DNA of 64,000 bases from Methylotenera versatilis 7 (GTDB lineage Bacteria; Pseudomonadota; Gammaproteobacteria; Burkholderiales; Methylophilaceae). The stretch covers positions 186,001 to 250,000 of the forward strand of contig NZ_JUGF01000002.1 in assembly GCF_000799165.1 (NCBI RefSeq). The letters are read 5' to 3'. The notes under the pieces are model-generated. The model was not told where the DNA came from, ran no database searches, and saw only the letters and a program-made list of their open reading frames with translations. The first letter of the stretch is position 1; each line of letters starts with the position of its first letter. The position numbers and the translations under genes were made by a program. Below, in pieces: positions 59,484 through 64,000 of this stretch.

Positions 59484-61811
59484 TTAGTAATCAAACTTAA
59501 GCTGCACATAGCCTGTACGCTGTGGATATGGATGGTAAATATACGCTTTATCGTTATTTAAATTATCTACACCTACACTGGCTGTGAACTTATCCGCAAA
59601 CTTATAATTCGCTTTCACATCTACAAAAAAGAACTTACTCGCTCCGCCAAACGTATCTGGATTACTATCTGAATTATCTAAAGAGTTATATTGACGACCA
59701 CTGTAGCGTGCCGCAATTGAATAAGTCAGGTTATTACCTTGATGATAAGTCGCCACGGCTTTTATCATGCTTTTGGGAATGCGTAATGGCCTATTGCCCT
59801 CAATATTGGGATTAGCATCATTACGCAAAATCTCTGCGTCAGTAAGCGTGATACTACCCAATAAATCCAAGCCGTGAATAAACGCATCTTGCCATTCGGT
59901 TGAAACTTCAATTCCACGCGTACGTACGTGATCCACATTTTGAATAAAGGTGCATTGTCCGGCCACACAATCAGGGCCTGTAGGAATGGTTTGTGAAATC
60001 AAAGCGTTATATTTATTCTCAGTGAACAAACTCGTGCGAATCAAACCATTAGCAAAGCGTCTTTCCGCCGTAAATTCGCCCGAAATAACTTCTTCCGTTT
60101 TTAAATCAGGATTATTTTGCACTAAGGCACTGCCACTAGTCACTTGCTGAAAGAGTTCGCCCACGGTAGGAAAGCGGAATGCCTGCCCTGCTGACGCCCT
60201 AAAACCCCAAGCGGGCTCTGGCTCAAAACTTACTGATAATTTGGGTGAAAATTTATTATCTGACTTATCTTTATACTCACTGGTTTTAAAGCCACCGCCT
60301 ACACCAGTTGTAGTCGCTTGGTTACGCCCATCTGTGGCTTCCCAGTACTCTTGTCGCGCCCCAAACGTTATTGCCCATTTGGGGTCTAGTTGCCATTTAT
60401 CCTGAAAGTAAATGGCCTGCGTAGTGGTGTTACCTGATGAAGATGCGTTTAACAAACCTTTACTACCTACTGACCAATCAGCCGTATCATGCACTTTGCT
60501 GCGCAGATTGTAGTCATCAACATGATAGCCAAAATCAATCGTGTGCTGGTCACCATTACCATCTTTCGGGCGCAATGTTCCGCGCGCATCAAACACCGTC
60601 CAGCCAGTGCCCGCTAAATCGGTGACACGGCCTGTACGATTGACATAAGGATTTCCGCCATTTGCGCCAGTAGTCGATACATTAGCACCCACATTGGAAG
60701 CACTGCTTTTATCCTGTTGATAATCATAATCTGACAACGTTAATTGCCAATCAAACAAGCCTTTGGTATTCGATTTTAAATCAAGCGCCTGCATAATATG
60801 AAAAGCGTTAACCTCTGCAGGATTGTTAAAGCCCGTGACATTGTAATCTTGCCCATTAAAAGTCACGCGACCGTTATAAACCGCATTGCCTGCCGCATCT
60901 TTAATATAACTATCGACATCCAGACGGCTGTCTAAATCCCACGTGCCAATGGTGTAAGCTGCTTTAATAGTTGGTGTAATGTCATAAGCGGCTTTTAGTT
61001 TCAAATTAAGCTGCTCACTATGATCAATACCCGTTGCACCAAAAGTCACGCGATTTCTACCGTTAGGATCTTTGTCCAGATAAGCACCGGTCACTGCGGT
61101 ACGTATACCGCCAGTGCTGGTGGTAACTGCATTGGCAAACTGCATTGGCTGCCCAGTATTTTTCAGGCGATCTGCCGTAAATAAAATACTTAAATCATCA
61201 AATTTGTTGCCGGCAGAAAATGTTTCATGGTTGCCGTCATAGGTTTTATCGGTGCCATACAACTCATAGTTCTGCGCAAACGCCTGCACACTTGCATGTG
61301 CCTCGAATTTGGTCGGCATGCGGGTATTTAAATTCACCACTCCACCAAATGAATTACCTGGATATAAAGCCGAAAACGGACCATATAAAATATTCACACT
61401 TTCAATTTCTTCGGGGCTGACCAAACCCCAGCGCGGCGCGAAACCAAAGTTATTGCCTAAAAAGTTGGACAACAGCACGCCATCGGCATATAAAATGGTT
61501 TGCGCGCTGGATAATGTACCTGTAGTCCGCGTGGCAATTGGGCCGTTACGGTCACCAATATAACGTTCACGCACTTGAAAACTCGGTAAATATTTTAAAG
61601 TTTGCTGTGATGTTGTTGCGTTGACGCTTTCTTGAATCTGCCGCTTGGTATAAGTTTCTACCGCTGCTGGGTGATTAATAATCCGGCTATCAACTGGCGC
61701 GGTAACACTTACTTCATCTAACTCAACATTTTCATTGTGATCTGCCAATGCGTTGTGTGCAAAACTAATTGTTAATGCGCTTAACACGTACAAATGTATA
61801 GATTTAATCAT
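59484..61811 (-). CDS. TonB-dependent outer-membrane receptor
   Basis: 775 residues. Signal peptide ends at NALADHNE. A TonB-box-like DEVSVTAP precedes the plug domain (about 45-150, with ILYGPFSALYPGNSFGGVVN). The rest is a 22-strand barrel ending in the aromatic YVQLKFDY. GGAG precedes the ATG. It imports a scarce nutrient using energy from TonB. Next to a DUF2946 gene, whose members often accompany copper or metal receptors, a metal or metallophore substrate is inferred. No Fur box was recognised. Confidence 0.9.
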   Translation of the reverse strand: MIKSIHLYVLSALTISFAHNALADHNENVELDEVSVTAPVDSRIINHPAAVETYTKRQIQESVNATTSQQTLKYLPSFQVRERYIGDRNGPIATRTTGTLSSAQTILYADGVLLSNFLGNNFGFAPRWGLVSPEEIESVNILYGPFSALYPGNSFGGVVNLNTRMPTKFEAHASVQAFAQNYELYGTDKTYDGNHETFSAGNKFDDLSILFTADRLKNTGQPMQFANAVTTSTGGIRTAVTGAYLDKDPNGRNRVTFGATGIDHSEQLNLKLKAAYDITPTIKAAYTIGTWDLDSRLDVDSYIKDAAGNAVYNGRVTFNGQDYNVTGFNNPAEVNAFHIMQALDLKSNTKGLFDWQLTLSDYDYQQDKSSASNVGANVSTTGANGGNPYVNRTGRVTDLAGTGWTVFDARGTLRPKDGNGDQHTIDFGYHVDDYNLRSKVHDTADWSVGSKGLLNASSSGNTTTQAIYFQDKWQLDPKWAITFGARQEYWEATDGRNQATTTGVGGGFKTSEYKDKSDNKFSPKLSVSFEPEPAWGFRASAGQAFRFPTVGELFQQVTSGSALVQNNPDLKTEEVISGEFTAERRFANGLIRTSLFTENKYNALISQTIPTGPDCVAGQCTFIQNVDHVRTRGIEVSTEWQDAFIHGLDLLGSITLTDAEILRNDANPNIEGNRPLRIPKSMIKAVATYHQGNNLTYSIAARYSGRQYNSLDNSDSNPDTFGGASKFFFVDVKANYKFADKFTASVGVDNLNNDKAYIYHPYPQRTGYVQLKFDY

Positions 61812-61871
61812 TTAAAACTCCAAAAAATAGTGGTTATCGCAATTGAATTGCGATAAAAAACTGTTATTTTT

Positions 61872-62303
61872 TTAGAGCGTGTAAGGCGGGGCTTGCGATG
61901 GAGGGGAAACGTCAGTATGTGATACAACAACTGGTGCGGTGTATTCTGCAATTTGTTGTGCAGTTGCAGCTAATAACGCGATTATCAGCGAGTTCGAGGC
62001 AGGTAAACTGGTGGCCGCTATGCTATTTGAGCAAAACGGACAATGCTCTAAATGCATGGTCATGGTTTTAGGTGAGGCTTTACTTACCTCAAACTCTGTC
62101 GCCAATTGTTTGCCCTTTGTCGTCACCACTTGAATCACTACTTTTTTACCAGTGCTGGTACAGACCTCTTGTGCAAAGCTATTACTGTTATTTTGAGCCG
62201 CTAACGCATGCGAAATGCTAGGCGCGACAGACGCAAAAACGATTGCCAGTAACGCAACGTGATGAATAAACTGAAATAGTTTTTTCGATAGCATGTCGCG
62301 CAT
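61872..62303 (-). CDS. DUF2946 family protein
   Basis: 143 residues from ATG 62303; open frame extends to TTG 62360, and Met 62294 is also possible. Signal/membrane segment MLSKKLFQFIHHVALLAIVF ends near SISHALA. The DUF2946 core is HLEHCPFCSN with HxxHCxxC spacing suited to metal binding, followed by a second hydrophobic segment. The family is commonly next to TonB-dependent copper receptors. First in the operon with the receptor. Confidence 0.75.
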   Translation of the reverse strand: MRDMLSKKLFQFIHHVALLAIVFASVAPSISHALAAQNNSNSFAQEVCTSTGKKVVIQVVTTKGKQLATEFEVSKASPKTMTMHLEHCPFCSNSIAATSLPASNSLIIALLAATAQQIAEYTAPVVVSHTDVSPPSQAPPYTL

Positions 62304-62417
62304 TGTACTTTTGTGCGCTGCAGAATGCAATTTAGGTAGCTGGCTATCCGCACAATGCAAGCAAGAGATAATGCAAATGGGTTAAAATCACAGCAACTAA
62401 ATACTTAGAGAATAAAC

Positions 62418-63362
62418 ATGGCAGCTGGCAGTTTACTTGCACTTTTAGACGATATTGCAACCATTTTGGATGATGTTTCGGTGATGACCAAAGTCGCGGC
62501 TAAAAAAACGGCTGGTGTATTAGGCGATGATTTAGCATTGAATGCGCAACAGGTCTCTGGTGTAAGAGCAGACCGCGAATTACCGGTTGTTTGGGCTGTC
62601 GCCAAAGGCTCTTTTGTTAACAAACTCATCTTAGTACCCTCGGCTTTGGCGATTAGCTACTTCGCGCCTTGGGCAATTACACCTTTATTGATGATAGGCG
62701 GCGCGTATTTATGTTTTGAAGGTTTTGAAAAAATCGCCCATAAATTCTTACATAAACAGGACGATGAAACACATAAGACAGCTATCAAACAAGCAGTTGA
62801 AGATCCTCAAGTAGATTTAGTAACTCTAGAAAAAGATAAAATCAAAGGTGCGATTCGTACCGACTTTATTTTATCTGCCGAAATTATCGTGATTGCCTTA
62901 GGCACGGTTTCCACTGAAATATTCAGCAAGCAAGTAACCGTCGTTGCTGCGATTGCTCTCATTATGACCATTGGCGTATATGGTTTGGTGGCTGGCATTG
63001 TCAAACTGGACGATTTAGGTTTGCACTTAATGCTTAAAAAAGGCCAAAGTTTTTTCCAACAATTGCAACGAAAAATCGGTGCAAAAATATTAGCGTTCGC
63101 ACCATACTTAATGAGGATATTATCAATTGTGGGCACTGCTGCGATGTTTATGGTGGGTGGCAGTATTATCGGGCATGGCGCGCCAGCACTGCATCACTTT
63201 AGTGAGCATGTTGCCGGAATATTGCAGCAGTTACCGACAGTTGGTGGCATTTTAGCGGTTATTTCGCCGATTTTAATCGATGCGGTTATTGGTTTAATCG
63301 TTGGCGCAATTTGCGTGGCTGTTTTTGAAACAGCTAAAGCATTGCTACCAAAAAAGACTTAA
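62418..63362 (+). CDS. DUF808 family membrane protein
   Basis: 314 residues. The opening [20 protein letters not shown] and [22 protein letters not shown] are the DUF808/YedI signature. About six hydrophobic segments occur from 70 onward. Function in bacteria is unknown. It is divergent from the DUF2946 operon across 114 bp and 17 bp before ynfA. Confidence 0.88.
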   Translation: MAAGSLLALLDDIATILDDVSVMTKVAAKKTAGVLGDDLALNAQQVSGVRADRELPVVWAVAKGSFVNKLILVPSALAISYFAPWAITPLLMIGGAYLCFEGFEKIAHKFLHKQDDETHKTAIKQAVEDPQVDLVTLEKDKIKGAIRTDFILSAEIIVIALGTVSTEIFSKQVTVVAAIALIMTIGVYGLVAGIVKLDDLGLHLMLKKGQSFFQQLQRKIGAKILAFAPYLMRILSIVGTAAMFMVGGSIIGHGAPALHHFSEHVAGILQQLPTVGGILAVISPILIDAVIGLIVGAICVAVFETAKALLPKKT

Positions 63363-63379
63363 GCCTCAAAAACACTCTG

Positions 63380-63712
63380 ATGGAAACAATCAAATTATTA
63401 GGACTTTTTATTGGCACCGCAATTGCCGAAATTGTGGGCTGCTATTTGCCCTATCTCTATCTTAAACAGGGTGGCTCTCCCTGGTTGATTGTACCAGCCG
63501 CACTGAGTTTAGGTTTATTTGTTTGGTTGCTATCGCTGCACCCTACAGCTGCTGGGCGCGTGTATGCGGCTTATGGCGGCATATACATTGGCGTGGCAAT
63601 TGTGTGGCTGTGGTTAATCGATTCGATTAAACCCAGCTTAACGGATTGGCTTGGCGTTTTTGTATGCCTGTTAGGCACCTTGATTATTATCTTGGGCGCT
63701 AAAAATAGTTAA
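63380..63712 (+). CDS. ynfA: UPF0060 membrane protein YnfA
   Basis: 110 residues with four membrane helices and the UPF0060 motif [17 protein letters not shown] at the start. [16 protein letters not shown] is another conserved block. It resembles small multidrug resistance transporters in fold. Likely co-transcribed with the DUF808 gene. Confidence 0.9.
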   Translation: METIKLLGLFIGTAIAEIVGCYLPYLYLKQGGSPWLIVPAALSLGLFVWLLSLHPTAAGRVYAAYGGIYIGVAIVWLWLIDSIKPSLTDWLGVFVCLLGTLIIILGAKNS

Positions 63713-63760
63713 GCTAAAAACTGTTGATTTAAAGCATTTAACTTAAATCATCGAGCCAAC

Positions 63761-64000
63761 TTATATGGTTGGGGGCTTTTTAAAGCTATCTATCAACAAA
63801 AGTGCAACACCAACACAAATCGCACTATCGGCTACATTAAAAGCCGGCCAAGCATAGGCTTGATAGTGGAAATGTAAAAAATCCACCACATAGCCCAATG
63901 TCAGCCTGTCATATAGATTACCAATCGCACCACCTAATACTAAAGCCAAACCCGTGCAAAAAAGCTTTTGGTTCTGGTGTTTTTTGAGCAAATAAGTAAT
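63761..64000 (-). CDS. lspA: Lipoprotein signal peptidase, C-terminal part
   Basis: Open to the window edge, so the N-terminal half is missing (80 residues visible). [20 protein letters not shown] and [11 protein letters not shown] hold the two catalytic Asp residues of signal peptidase II, and the last membrane helix is followed by a basic tail. It cleaves prolipoproteins after diacylglyceryl transfer; several lipoproteins in this window are clients. The internal TTG at 63991 is not the true start. Confidence 0.9.
   Translation of the reverse strand: MTYLLKKHQNQKLFCTGLALVLGGAIGNLYDRLTLGYVVDFLHFHYQAYAWPAFNVADSAICVGVALLLIDSFKKPPTI

Overview
The window looks like a chromosomal segment of a low-GC betaproteobacterium, most likely of the Methylophilaceae (Methylotenera-like). 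This is inferred from the A/T-rich intergenic DNA, an MxaD-like SRPBCC protein at the left edge, an exosortase-type (PEP-CTERM variant) protein, and gene orders shared with Beta/Gammaproteobacteria (xseB-ispA-dxs; pepP-ubiH-ubiI type; lptD-surA-pdxA-rsmA; leuS-lptE-holA; gpmI-envC beside yibN-grxC-secB-gpsA). No rRNA, tRNA, CRISPR array, prophage or insertion sequence was recognised. Almost everything is housekeeping.

Layout: 1-1.2 kb holds the end of an SRPBCC gene and a major type IV pilin gene with a clear sigma-54 promoter. 1.26-3.2 kb (minus) holds a class II cyclic-nucleotide phosphodiesterase and a cyclic-nucleotide-binding/rhodanese fusion. 3.5-8.6 kb has an esterase, the isoprenoid genes xseB-ispA-dxs, and folE2 followed by an orphan duplicate of its own 3' end. 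8.7-13.2 kb (minus) has a retropepsin-like protease, an MFS transporter, aroC, a glutamine amidotransferase and rluE. 13.2-18.2 kb has icd, a cold-shock gene with a long leader, and pilB-pilC. 18.3-24.6 kb (minus) has dsbC, two ubiquinone hydroxylases, pepP and the MurU-AmgK muramate-recycling pair.

24.9-31.1 kb (plus) is lptD-surA-pdxA-rsmA-adk. A small block of probably acquired genes (CsaA-like, VOC, PACE) follows at 31.2-32.5 kb. 32.8-39.5 kb has a LapA-like protein, leuS-lptE-holA, proA and nadD. 39.6-40.2 kb is the PEP-CTERM protein. 40.4-45.0 kb (minus) is a complete late biotin operon, bioBFHCD, next to divergent comF and trmL. 46.4-52.4 kb is gpsA, an SH3 protein, secB, grxC and yibN on the minus strand, then gpmI-envC on the plus strand. 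52.5-58.1 kb has two lipoproteins, yjbQ with a zinc-protease-like gene, an ArsR/AHSA1 pair with a 30-bp palindromic operator, and clpB. 58.2-62.3 kb is a DUF2946, TonB receptor and Cys-rich BNR-repeat operon, probably for metal handling. The window ends with a DUF808 protein, YnfA and the C-terminal part of lspA.

The points most worth following are the folE2 tail remnant (eight differences, all synonymous), the TonB/DUF2946/BNR operon, the cAMP-type signalling pair, the ArsR operator, and the VPxPA-CTERM gene with palindromes upstream.
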